Source: Diplosphaera chodatii (taxonomy: Eukaryota; Chlorophyta; Trebouxiophyceae; Prasiolales; Stichococcaceae). Taken from it: a stretch of 64,000 nucleotides of DNA. Every line of letters begins with the position of its first letter. The stretch's first letter is position 1. The stretch is from assembly GCA_032358165.1 (NCBI GenBank), contig JAALGY010000057.1, positions 2,046,001 through 2,110,000 of the forward strand, read 5' to 3'. Positions 12,618 through 24,221 of the stretch are shown piece after piece. The position numbers were made by a program, and so were the translations under genes. Below the pieces are notes generated by a model that saw nothing but the letters and a program-made list of their open reading frames with translations, was not told the DNA's origin and did no database searches.

Positions 12618-15600
12618 TCAGCGGCGGCCCTTGCGGCGGCCACCGCCGGCTGATTTCGCTGCTGCTTTGCCAGGCGGCGCCGGCTGCGATGGCCCTGCCT
12701 CCGGTGCGGCCCGCTTTGAGGCATCCAGCGACTCGTCCACCCGTCCCTGCCCCTGGCTGCCCTTGGCCGCCTCCTGCTGCAGGACCAAAGACTCACCGTC
12801 ATTCGATTGATACGCAGTGGTTGCACCAATCAGGCTTGCAAGAATGCTTGTTCACGGTGATGTGTCAGACGACCTGCCCTGGCGGGCACACTGATGTCTT
12901 GTACGGAATCATGAGCGAAGGCACTGGCAACAGCACAAACGACAGGTGGAACTTGCTGCGATTAAGCACATGCTGTGTATGCAAAGGGTCGGCCTCGCCA
13001 TGTCCAGCAGCTGCAAGGTAAACCACCGAGCACTAGCTCTGGCATATTAGCGGACAAGGTGCACTGCACAGCTCACGAAAAGAGGATACGGCTGGCGCAC
13101 CTTGGTGCGGCGCGATTTGCGCGGCTTTTTGAAGTCAGAGCGCTGCCACTTGGCCAGCCAGCGCTCAGGGTCAGGTGGCGGACCCGGATTGGCTGGGTCG
13201 AAACCCGCAGGATATCGTGGCTTGCGCTTCTTGCTCTTCCTCTTGCCCTTCTTCGCTGCAATGTCGGTTGCTGCACCTGTGATGAACCAGTTCTTGTAAG
13301 CCTCCTGGTGTCGAGCCGCATGATGTGCAGGTTGTCATTACTTCCACCGAGTGCTGATTGGTACGTGACCAAAGGAATCGGGAGAACAGCCTCATCCCAC
13401 ATGACAGCTGAGCGTTCCAGACAATCACTGATTAATCATGCTCCTCATGAGGCAGCGCGGTCAGTTAGCCACACGACCTGCAATCTTCACGGGACAGATT
13501 GGCAGCGACACGCATGGAAAGGTTTACTGCACTCACCGTCTTCTGCTGTTCCAGGCACAGAAGCGCCCTCTGCACGCGGGACGTCCTCACGCTGCCACCG
13601 CACTCCTGAACTGGCTGCCGAGTTCTCCAGCTTGCTGACTGCTGCTGCGTCCATTTGGGGCAGAGGGGGCAGTCCGGATGCAAGGTCCTGTGCAGATACA
13701 TCAGCAGGGGATGTTGGCAATGGCACTTGGGTCTGCTTGCCCCTGTTGTGGCTCATCTCGCATGCTGCGGGCTGGAAGTGCTGAGATAACCTCAGCAGCA
13801 GATTGCTTACGCTGCAAGCGCACCTCAATGCCAGCTTCGTGGCGTAGACCATGGGTGGCTGCAAGTGTGGCTAGGGCATCCGTTTGTGTTGCGAGCGAGG
13901 CATCTGATGCAGCCAGCTCGCCGTATAGCCGCCGAGCCTCAGACACATCGCCAGATGCCACGGATGCTCTCATTAGCCTCTGCACTTCCACACACTCGGC
14001 AATTCAATCAAGCCACAGCAGAAGCACATAACCTTGAACAGAGCATAGCATATGAAGCACCATATTTGGTAACGATGTCGGGTACAATGGATGATGTGTT
14101 GCATGCTGGTTTACTTGTTTACACTGAGCATTCAGCAATTCTTGAGGAGCACGCACCCACAAAAGCCAGTGCTCCGGGTGCTCAGGCCCTGTTCGTGCGT
14201 CTGCCATGCTGTTGCGCCACCACTGCAGCGCCGCTCGCAAAGTCTCCAGCATGCCCGCCTGGTCGCCGTGCTGCTCCTGCACCGGGTCAGCAAGCAATAT
14301 CTGGCTGCCATAGCTGACTGCCAAAGCAGCATGTCCGAATGGCATGCAGCATTGCAGCAGGGTGCTGCAGCATCTCTGAGGACCAGACTTGCGGCAACCT
14401 GTCACTACTACAGCAGTAAACAACCTCGTCAAGCAGCTGTGCAGCGTACAACGGCCAATCGGATAGAGCAAGAGCAGAGCACCAAACTGCTAACCCAGAG
14501 CACCAAATGCCAACCCAAAACGTCCAAGAGATGGGCACCTGCAGACTGGCGATGGTGGCTATAACGGCTGGCTGGTGGCGTGTTGCCTCGTCCGGCAGTC
14601 CGGCCAGCAACCCAAGCGCCGCACCATGGTCCCCACTAGCAAGTGCCAGCTGCACGCGCATGAGAAGTGCCGGCAGGCCCAAAGCAGCGGCTGCGGGCCC
14701 TTCCAGCGTGGCGGCAGCCTCTGGCAACTGCACATGCAGCCATCGTCTACTCATCAGCCAGTGGTCAGGCGAAGGAGTTGTACAGCGGGAAGTCATGGCG
14801 TCAATTTGATGGCATCAGATGGATGAAAGCGCCACTACATCTGCGTGAGCACTCTGCATCTCGACCCAGAAACCGTGTACTCTAAAGACATTCATCACGG
14901 TGTGCATGATGCCGTCAGGTAGAGGCAGCAGGTCGTCGGGCAGCCCTAACAACCCCGCACCTTGCCAGCCTGCGCGAGCAGTGCAGCATGCAGGAGCTTC
15001 AGACGTGGATAGTCTGGGAAGCGGCTGGCCAATGCTTCATATGCGCTGCCTGCTGCGTCCAGCTTTTGCGCGGCCAGCAGCAGAAGCAAGCGGTTGCCCA
15101 GCAGCGCCTGTTTCTGACTGTCCAGTAACCGCGCCTGCAGGCGCAGGTTGACACATGATAGCATTCCTGATGTTCTGCTGTGCCAAGGCTGCTAGGACAG
15201 CATCCTTTGACAGCAGCTGTGCTTTGGAGACTAAAGTACATCGTCTGCATTCACAGTCGATCTCACGGGGCCTTCGCCTGGGCATGGTCATTGGTGTGCC
15301 CCAACCTGAGCATGCAGCTCTTTTACAGAGTTTTCCAATGGCTGATCCAGTTTGCGTCGCTTCAGCGTTGGTTGCTGTCTGTGCACCACAGCAAGCCGCA
15401 CCTCGAGTGCAGCGCTGAGTCGCCCACCAGCGCGGTCAAACAGGCCCTCGAGCCTCTTCAGCGCGTCTGCAGCTGCCTTCTTGGACACGGCACTGACCGT
15501 CAAGCCCGTCGCTAGCGCGTTATTGTGCACAACCGCTGCTGTCGGCTGGTCGAGCCCCTCCATGGCCCCCAGCTCCTGCACAGAAGAAGTGGCTCCTTGT

Positions 15601-17261
15601 GTTATTCTGACTGGTGGAATTTTGAGGGGTGTTCACAGCAGTTTCGGCGGGGCTCGAATGCTGTTGTCAGACGCTAGGCCAACACCTGATACGCAGCGGC
15701 TGCCTCGTCATGGCGACCAAGCTCGCCATGAGAGTAGGCCAGCTGGGCCGTGATTGGAGCCAACTCCTCAGCCGCCTCGTCATCAGGCACATCCTCCTCC
15801 AGCAGCGCCTCGCGACCTGTGACCAGTGGAAAGGGTTTGGCACTGAGCTGAGCACTTTGCAACCGCATAATGCACTGCGTCGAGGTGCTTATGTGGCAGC
15901 CTACGAACACAGGCTGTGTCATTTGCCATTTCGTGCGTTCACATCGTTGACAAGCTTACAGCAGCACAACACCTGCTCGAAGCGCCAGTTGCAGCTGCTC
16001 CTCAGCCTCTGCGAAGGAGCCCAGCTGCAGCAGCGAGCATGCCATGTTGAACCCAACATCTGAGCTGTCAGATGGGCTGATCTGCATGGCCGCTGCAATA
16101 TCTGACACCTGCGAGAAGCAGGTGCTGCCCATTCTCAGCCATCGATAAATCTTGCACCGGCATCTCTACCTGCAAGAGCCTGTGCTTCAACACACGTCAG
16201 TGAGCGCACCTTCTCTGCGTGCCCGCCGCACACATAGGCTGCAATAACATTGGTGCGCAGCTCCAACGATTCAACCTGCACTTATTCAAATTGCGCTCGG
16301 AAAAGAGCCCGCGCAGACCCATGGGGAGCACAAAAGTCAATGCTCATATTGACCAGTGTTGTAGATCGGCATGAGCTTTCCTCCAACCCCTTGTTCTAAT
16401 GCAAGAAGCTTTTGCATGCCAGAGTGTATGACCACCTTGTGTTTCTGGAAAAGTTCCTGGTACACTGTTATGGCCTGCTTGTTGTCGCCCAATCGGTAGT
16501 GCAACTGTGCCTCTAGCTGCAGCCGCGACACCCGCCGATCATTTGACACCTGCAACACGAACGCAATGTCCGCAAGGGGTGCAAGCGGCTCCTGCGCGAG
16601 CACGGTCTGCAGCGTGTCCGTCTGCTGCTGGCCCTCCAGCACCGCATGCCATGGTGCGAAAGGCACAGTCGCAACACAGCAAGGGATCACCTGCTGCACT
16701 GCAGACAGCGCCTGCTCCAGCTTTCCAAAGCGGTAGTAGCAATATGCCTGTGCAGACAGGTGTAAAGTGTTTGCAAACTGCAGTAGTCACCTTCTCACCA
16801 GGAATCCTCGTGCAGGGGCAGCTTGCACTTTCCAATGCTTTGCTGTCAGGCAGCATGATGCAGCACCGCTCAATGACTTGCACATGCAGGGGAGGTTTGT
16901 ACCCTACCTTCTCAAACAGCAAATCATCTGCAGTGGCAACATCAGCGGCGATAGCATCCAGCGCCTGCTGGAACTCGTCGTACTGTATGAGCACCACCAC
17001 CCGGCACTTGAGGGCATCCGCGTCGCCAGGCGCCAACGCCAGGACTGCAGACGTCAGAAAGTGCTGAAGAACAGCCGTGATGTGAGCTGCAAATGCACTG
17101 ACATGACGCTTTGAGCAGGCGAGCCTTTCACTCTCACTAGAGTCGATGAGCTTCAAGGTCTTCTTCAGGCTGCCAGTTTGACCCTTCAGCGCGGTGTCCA
17201 GCTTTGTGAACAGCGATTTTAGTTTGCCATCAGAGTCTGCCGCCTGCTGCTGTGTCGCCAT
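12618..17261 (-). CDS. SRP72: Signal recognition particle subunit SRP72
   Basis: A gene of a dozen or more exons. It starts at the ATG at 17261 (MATQQQAADSDGKLKSLFTK) and ends at 12618 with a Lys/Arg-rich tail. TPR-type pieces follow in family order: DADALKCRVVVLIQYDEFQQ, RLQLEAQLHYRLGDNKQAIT, DVGFNMACSLLQLGSFAEAE, APITAQLAYSHGELGRHDEA, LLGNRLLLLLAAQKLDAAGS and LMRVQLALASGDHGAALGLL. Near the end come 'LENSAASSGVRW' and the SRP72 signature GFDPANPGPPPDPERWLAKW followed by a basic cluster (exon ending 13101). SRP72 binds 7S RNA with SRP68 and is needed for targeting of ribosomes to the ER. The exon 14.0-13.6 kb splice is best read as an intron from GAG|GTTATC to CACAG|GACCTT. Internal exon borders were not all fixed. 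Confidence 0.85.
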
Positions 17262-18388
17262 GATGTTGTTTGATTAGTTTCAGCCACCAAATGCTACTTG
17301 CGAGCTCAATACAGGCAGTGAGTTTGGTTGGAGATCACATGTAAAGCACGCGTCGGTCTGCCTGCTCAGCAGAAGAGGTGGATGCCTAGGTGCATGTGTT
17401 GGGATCAATGCTGATCCAGGTGCGGATCGTTGCAAGCCCTGCACGCTTTCCTCACTGCATTGTACTATTGTCTGCAAGTGCGTACGTCTCATTATGGCGC
17501 AGTGAAGATGGGCAAATCTGGCAGGGTGATGGAGCCATGCAAAGCGTTGAGCCAACACAAGGAAGCAGCTTCCAGGTCGCCGAGGCCGCTGCTTCCTTCC
17601 TGCGGCAAGACCTTGCTGGCAAGAGCTGCATGCAGCACAGCAGCTGCAGTCCAGGGCTTGGCCTGACGGTACGTCCTTGATATTCCGCGTTCCCCTCATA
17701 TGTCCATCCATTTGGCAAGGTTGATCTTAAATCCGATGTGGACAGCAGCTAATGCTTCCACCGCTGACCAGCATGCATGCATGCAGCTTGTTGCACTAAC
17801 CGTTCTTGGTATGGAGAGCCACTGCCCATGATGCGACCCTGTGAAAATTTGTCTTCAGCACATTCCGAGTTTCTCATCTGGCGCCGTGACTGCATTCTGG
17901 CATGGCGGCAGCAGAGCTACCGCCCGATCAGCAGCAGGCAGCACAACCAGCAGGTCTGCGCGTGCGAAAGCTGCAAGCAGGCACGCTGCTAGCATTCAAG
18001 GTCATTTAGAGTACACCAGTTCTTTAAGAAGGATGTCGACTGCAATGCAGTAATGGCAGAGGCTGTTCACAGGCTGGTGTAAGGTCTTGCAAGGGTTTTG
18101 CCACGACACTCTAGGAGGCAGAAGTTCGCCATTCTGCCTGGCATTGCATACTTCTGCTGGATGCCATGTCCACGTGCATAGCATGCGTGGCCTTGCTGCT
18201 CGTGGCATTGCGAAGCAGCACCTGCAGGTTCGGTGTCTGCCCTGTTACGCATCAGAATGGCACATGGCTGGACATGCAGCAGCTCATAGTTCAAGTGGCT
18301 TGCATGTCAGGGTTCGCACCTGCTGTACCCTGTTGCAGAGGTCCAAGGTGATGTGCAGCACGACTCTGTTCTTTGCGTCATCCCTGGC
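17262..18388. other. Long spacer upstream of SRP72
   Basis: About 1.1 kb between the SRP72 start and the Mini-RNase III stop, both on the minus strand. It contains a few short open frames on both strands, for example a plus-strand ATG at 17511 (MGKSGRVMEPCK...) and a Gln/Ala-rich plus frame near 17900-18000, each cut by possible splice sites. None resembles a family I know. It probably holds the SRP72 promoter and the Mini-RNase III 3' UTR; a small unrecognised gene cannot be excluded. Confidence 0.4.
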
Positions 18389-19839
18389 TCAACCCAGACC
18401 CAGGTGGCACATCATTGTATGCAAACGTGACGAGTCTGTCAGGTACATCCACCCCACCTGCAGGGATCATGGGCACAGAAGCTATACAACCGAGGCCTAC
18501 AATGATAGAGGATGCAAGTATGATGTGAAACTAATTGCAGGGCCAGCGCCTGCCACATCACTCACTCAGCACTCGAGCGCTGTAGCGCGTTTGTAGGTTT
18601 GGGCGTGCGAGCCACTCTTGCTAAACCGCGGCGGCACTGTTACCTGACGAAAGGCATGCCCATGGTCAGTCCGCCAGCACACCAAGTGACCGCACAGGAC
18701 GGCCTTGTGCGACGCGACGCTGCCTCACCTTTGCGTTGCCGCCCCAGCGCAATACATCCCGCTCCTCATCTGTGAGGAAGTCCCCAGCATGCAGGATGCC
18801 GTAGTACACCTCCTATGACACATCAAGACGTTTGTCTACAGCGAAGTGACCGCCAACATTATGGGCCTGACAGTCGAGCAGATGATGTGTGTGCCACATG
18901 CGCTCTTGCACATGTGGTGACCTGCTGCTCTGCCCGGACTTGCGCCACCACACGCTCATAGTACGCGGTCACCCGCTGCGGCGGCATGAAGCAATGCCGC
19001 CTTGCATACAGCTGCACAGCAGCAGTACATCCTGCATGCTTGCTCCAGCAGCTGCACTACTGCGCATTGCACAAATGTTGAGGGAGCTCGAGAAGCAGAT
19101 ACATTTGACCCGCGATCGTTGCAAACAGATGAGCGTCCGCACCTCCCAGACAGAATCGCCAAGGAAAGCGAGGGATGTGGAGTTCCATGATGTGCGCGGA
19201 AGGTGCCCGCTCAGGTCAGGCGCTGGCGGCAGCACCGTGGTTACGCCTTCACCTCCTGCGCAGTGACAGGCACAGCACATCACTTGCTGGCTCTCAAAAG
19301 GCACAAGTCTTCCCGCAGCTTGACACCATACTTCTCCGATGTACAGAAGGTGTTGCTCAGGTTGTCGTGCCACACACGCAGTCTTGACAGGGGGGGACCC
19401 CGCCACATGTTTGCAGGCGTGGCACTGGATCGTTGTTGCATGACTTGTAGCACCTCAACGAATAGGGTTCGCAGCGGTGATATGCTGACATGCTCTGAGC
19501 TGCAAAGGGAATTGCCGTGCCTCCACATGCAGCCACACCCCTAAAAAGTTTTCACCGGCGGGCTTGGCTGTGCCGAAACCAGTGGCGCGGGCAGTCCAAG
19601 GCCTCCCGCCAGCTTGCTGATGTTGCTGTAAACTCCCTGACAGCAGGCGCTGTGGCCGGGCATGCTGCAGCTGCAATCTAGATGGCGCCACAAAGCTTGG
19701 CAGCGCCCAACCTGCGCCGTCGGGTACTTGGTGGCCGCCCAATTTGATCATCTACACCAGCTGACCGGGAAGACAACTCTATATATGCCTGACACAACGC
19801 TGGTGTCACGGCACATTTGCACTCCTGCTTCGGCGCATG
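18389..19839 (-). CDS. Mini-ribonuclease III (MrnC-like), in-frame TGA
   Basis: Conserved exons read in order: TSWNSTSLAFLGDSVWE, then LYARRHCFMPPQRVTAYYER (acceptor GTGCAG), then EVYYGILHAGDFLTDEERDV (18812-18729), then VTVPPRFSKSGSHAQTYKRA and TALEC (18643-18569), and a last exon beginning VGWMYLTDSS (18457-18389). This is the Mini-III layout: an RNase III catalytic domain without a dsRNA-binding domain. The acid of 'GDSVWE' and the Glu of 'ALEC' match the metal-binding acids. In bacteria Mini-III matures 23S rRNA; plant RNC3/RNC4 act in plastid rRNA and intron turnover, and plastid action is likely here. Two oddities: a TGA at 18568-18566 directly before a GTGAGT donor, where family members have Leu, and WGGNAK where RGRNA is usual. 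The 5' end is unresolved; a start near 19839 splices in phase to 19673. Confidence 0.72.
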
Positions 19840-19933
19840 GCGGCGGCGGCCGTACACATCTAGACTAGCTTCCAGGGTGTGCCCCTGATCAGCTGCAAAT
19901 AGAAATCACCTTTTGTCACCGTCTGTCTAGCAG

Positions 19934-22900
19934 ATGCACTGGACACAATTGCCGATGACTGCCTCTCGGCTGTTCCGCCGCCGAGGCTGCCCATGGCAGG
20001 GGGGTTGGGAATCGTCGAGGTTGATTCGAAATTCGAACAAATTGTCGCTGTCCTGTGCCAACTTGGCTCAGCTCAGCAACTTGCAGGTTTGCAGCACCAC
20101 GGGATGCTCCAAGGTTCGCGCTCAGCAGTCAGGACCGTCGAGCAACACAGCAATCTTGCACGCCATTGACACTTGGCTGATTCGCAGCGGCATGAGGAGT
20201 CGGACGAGGGTGCCGTGAACAACCCTGGAGAGACGAGTGACTGCAGACGCTCCACAGGTGCATGCGCATCGCATTTCGACCTGCTCTCGAACGTCACATC
20301 ATGCGAACGGACTGCGTAGCGCGATCAGTATCTGTTGCAGGGCGTGCTCCGACGTTGGGCGGTGGTAACAACCATGCCTGAGGCACGTGAGCACTTAAGA
20401 TGTACATTCGCTCTAGCGGTTTGGATTTGGTGCTGCATCGCAATCGTGGCATATATCTGGCGTCCGGTGATACGGAGGCTGGAACACCAAATCTCACTGC
20501 TGGCAGGACGTACAGGCGCCAAAGGCCAGCGGCATGCGGTAGACCTCGCAGACATGAACTGCGGCGTGGACTCCGCGCAGTATGGCAGCTGCAGCAGTCG
20601 GGACACCTGGTTCTCGGCATGCGAGGTGCCGTCAGCGTGCCGCACCGGCAGCATGCGTTCGAGCATGGCGTCCGAAGAAACACACTTTGCGCTCGCCTCA
20701 GACCTCAGCAGCAGCGACGACTGCGCTCACAGCGGTCGGCAACGCTGCGGCGTGCCGTGTGTGGACGTCGTCGCCATCGCCAGGTAGGCCTTCACAGGGG
20801 TTTCATCCATGTGATGCACCGTGGGAGACATTGTCCTGTGATCACAGTATGTGAACGTGAGATGTCCACGAATGTCCTCTGGTTCGCCTGTCAGTTCAAG
20901 GCAGCTAGGGTCCGTTGCCTAAACTGCCGATCTCTATACAAGAGGCTTGTGGCGCTGACCATCCTGACGTGTCACAAGTGATCATCTCATGTGAGTTGAG
21001 AGACACTCAACTGCTCACAGGGAGCGGCTGGCGGCAGCTCTTGAGCAAGGCGGCTCGATGCTGCAGCAGCGCCGCACATACGCATATGGGCCCACGCATT
21101 TGCCACCAGTTGGCGAGGTGCTGCACACCAACCTGCCATGCGCTCTCATAGCCCTGCTGGCGAAACTTTACAGCACCACAGCAGCATGCATTGTGACACA
21201 CTGCCCTTTGCCGTCCAGACCAAGCCGCAGATGACAGCAGCAGGCATAATTCAGCAAATGGATGCGGCGTCACCCCAGCGCCAGCGCAGGTGACAAAAAA
21301 CACAGCATGCTGCAGGTCCTATTTCAGCAGCTCTCGGGCGTGAGAACGTGCTGGGTGGCGTTGTGGCTTCAGGTGCTCCCAACTCAAACCTGCTCACGCC
21401 CTGGTCTCGTGTCTGAAAAGCCCACGACACGCACATCATATGGCAGTGGCCACGGCGCGGGTGGCTCGCAACTTGTGCGGGGCATTTGAGCTGGCGGACA
21501 TCCGTGCTACCCGGCAGGTGCTCATCTCCAAAATAGCCAAGACCTGCGCACACTTCTCTGGCGCACGACCTGTCTGCAGTGGTCTTGCCACACGTATCAA
21601 GGCCAAGGTCGGGTTTTCGGCATATGCTGGAACCTTGATCTGGAGTCTGCTCGGAAACACGCAGCTGCCAGGCAGCCATCCTGCCAGTTGTACATCCGTT
21701 GTGATGCGTCATGTGACGGTTCAACCTGCGTTTGGTCATGTTGCAGGCGCGCCGCCACCGCAGCAGCAGCAGCCGCGCAAGCATCGCCATTGCCGCTGCA
21801 CCGCCTGGCTTGCCCACCACAATGGGCTTGCAGCGAAGGAGCGACGAAGTTCTTGAGCTGCGGCCAGTGCAGCGGATGGACAGCAGCAGCTCGGCCTGCA
21901 GCCAGGGCAGCATGGACTTTGGCGCCAGCGACGCGACTGTCTTGAGGGCCGCCACGGCCGCTGAGGTGCTCAGTGCGGCGGGGAGCTGTCCGGCTGTGCA
22001 GCCGCGCCTGTGCTCGCTGGCTGCCCTGCTGGAGGCATGCGGACGGTGCTTCCTGCCGGGCCCAGCAGTGCGCAGCCTGGCAGCCACTGTCGCGGTGCGC
22101 TGGCACTCGGGTTGGGGACGCCTCATTGCATGTCAGGGTCGCGGTTGGCAAAACCTGCGGCTGCAAAGCCACCATGCCATGCATTCGTCACTCTCATGGA
22201 TTGCTCCTGAGTGTTCATCGCCTCCATGACACTGCTGCTTTGCAGCTGCCTTTCGTCCTCTATGTTGGTCTGCCGGTGCAAACTGCTGACGACTGTGCTG
22301 TGCGACATGGTGAGTAGGGCACGCTGGCAGCGCTGCATGGCGAGATGGTGGTGCACTGCAACGTGGGACCTGACACTGTCATCCTGGATCCGCAGGACTG
22401 GACCAACGTCAAGTGAGAGACGACATATGTTGCATGAAGTTGATGCTGTTCAGCGTCGCATCAACTGTGAACACCATGCATAGCACGGATGAGCCCCTGT
22501 GTGCAGCGTCAGTTGGACAATATAATCTTAGCAGCTTTGCATAGATCGCCAGATGCATACATGTAGTTGAAACAAAGCATTGCTGAATGATAGCCGGGGG
22601 CAGGGACTGCCTAGCTGATGCAACACAGCAATCCACAACGCACAGGGTACGAGGGCAGCTCAGGCGCGCTGCTCCTGTGACCTGCTCTTAGTGTAGGGTG
22701 CTCCCTGCAGACTGCAGTGCGATGGGTGGGTGATGAGGGCGGGCCCAACAGGCGCCTGCACGCGGCCGCAGCTCGCCAGCACAGACAGCGCTCCCGAGGC
22801 TGGCCGCTGCCGGAGGGGACTCACCGCTTACTCGCCCTCCGGTGAAATTTGTCAATGCCTCCACGGCACATACAAGCCTGCTGCAGGTGGCTATCTCAGA

Positions 22901-23622
22901 ACAGGGTTTGCAAAAGGGGGCCATAGCATGAGCAAGCAATGCTGGTCTGTTGATGACGGCTCTTTAATGAACCCAACAGCACTGCTCTCTGTACTTGCTG
23001 CACGACAGCGCCTCACATACCCGCATTGCTGACGAATGTGCATACGTCGTCAGGCGACATGTGGGGCCTGGGCATGGTGCTGCTGGGCCTCGTGACCGGC
23101 GGCCGTGGGACGCTCAGCACCAGCTGCGGCAGGGCGGCGGGGGGCGCCGCTGCCGCCTCGCTCGACGATCTGCAGGAACACATCGCCGGCCAGCTCACCA
23201 GCCAGCTGCACCAGGCACGTGGTTCATGCATGCTGCAATACTTAATACCAGCCGATTGTCGACGAGAAGGTAGCCTTATAATAATGTGCCAAGAAAGTTT
23301 GGCGTACCACCAATGGCTTGCAGACCTATCATGTTTGCTTAGTCCCACTGGGACTGCAAACAACGCAGGTATGTTGCAAGCTTTCAATAGCATGGTGTCG
23401 CCGTGTCTGGTTGCATGAGACTGGGCTGAAGGTGCCTCGCCTGCGTGGCTGCAGGCGCACACTCAGAGGCATAGATGTGGGGAGGAGCTCCTATCCACCC
23501 ATGTGGCGGAAGTGATCCGCTCACTGCTGCATGCCGACCCCGCGCAGCGGATCACAGCGCACCAGCTGCTGCAGCATCCATGGCTGCAAACTGCGAATCA
23601 TGTACGGCAAGGGCGGCTCTGA
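19934..23622 (+). pseudogene. Protein-kinase-like gene lacking catalytic residues (pseudokinase; 5' end open)
   Basis: Typed here as pseudogene only to flag the lost catalysis; the frame looks intact and it may be a working pseudokinase. The kinase C-lobe is clear: an alphaE-like helix (LAATVA joined to GTLAALHG), then VVHCNVGPDTVIL where kinases have VVHRDIKPDNIL, an exon with LCDGWV in place of the DFG region, 'YSPSGDMWGLGMVLLGLVTG' for the DxW segment, and HADPAQRITAHQLLQHPWLQ at the end. HRD has become HCN, so the catalytic Asp is missing, and the activation loop is cut short. Upstream exons from 19934 read as coding (for example RLAAALEQGGSMLQQRRTYA near 21030) but no glycine loop or VAIK lysine was found. 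I cannot name the family or the start. Confidence 0.55.
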
Positions 23623-24221
23623 TCATGTGATGTCCGCAACAAACAAAGGCGCAGGGTTGCACGAAGTGGGCATGCCTGCTGTGCGATGATGCAAGCTCAG
23701 CATCCTCACTCACACCGAACAACAATGAACAAGAGGCTTGACTGTGCAGAGGTATAAGCTAACCTCATAGAAGTGGCAGCTCTGTCACAATCTGATCATC
23801 ATTGATTCTTTCAAGTGCAGCCTGCTTAGCTGATTTCACTGTACGTGCCGACGGGCGCAACTTCAGTTTGTTGATTGCAACGAGTGCCGCAACAAAGCTG
23901 CGCTGCTGTGTGCTGTTGAGAGCTGTACTTGAGAATATTTCTTAGGCCTTCTGCGACTGTACCTTGTTACCGACTTTTACAACCCCAGTGCCATCCAATC
24001 AGTGCTGCGAGTTGTCTATGCTGTGCAGTGACAATACTGTCAACAAACTGCAGCTCATGAAATGTCGCTGTCGACTGCCGTGTGACCACAAGCAGCAGCT
24101 GACACTGCATTGCAGCAGCATCAGAGTGTGCTTCAGGTGCCCGCAGCAAGCAGTAGTGCGATGCGCGAAGAATTCTGACCCGCCAAGCCACACAGCGCCC
24201 ATGCTCGGAGCTGAGGGGGGC
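23623..24221. other. Convergent 3' spacer, pseudokinase and CDKB
   Basis: About 600 bases between converging stop codons. Only short frames on both strands. It should hold the two 3' UTRs; nothing else stands out. Confidence 0.6.

Noticed and set aside
17901..18002. Small plus-strand frame starting MAAAELPPDQQQ
   Set aside because: Looks somewhat coding but is short, has no family match and no clear partner exons; left inside the spacer entry.
21251..22126. 291-codon minus-strand frame
   Set aside because: No motif; overlaps plus-strand exons with good splice sites leading to the kinase C-lobe.
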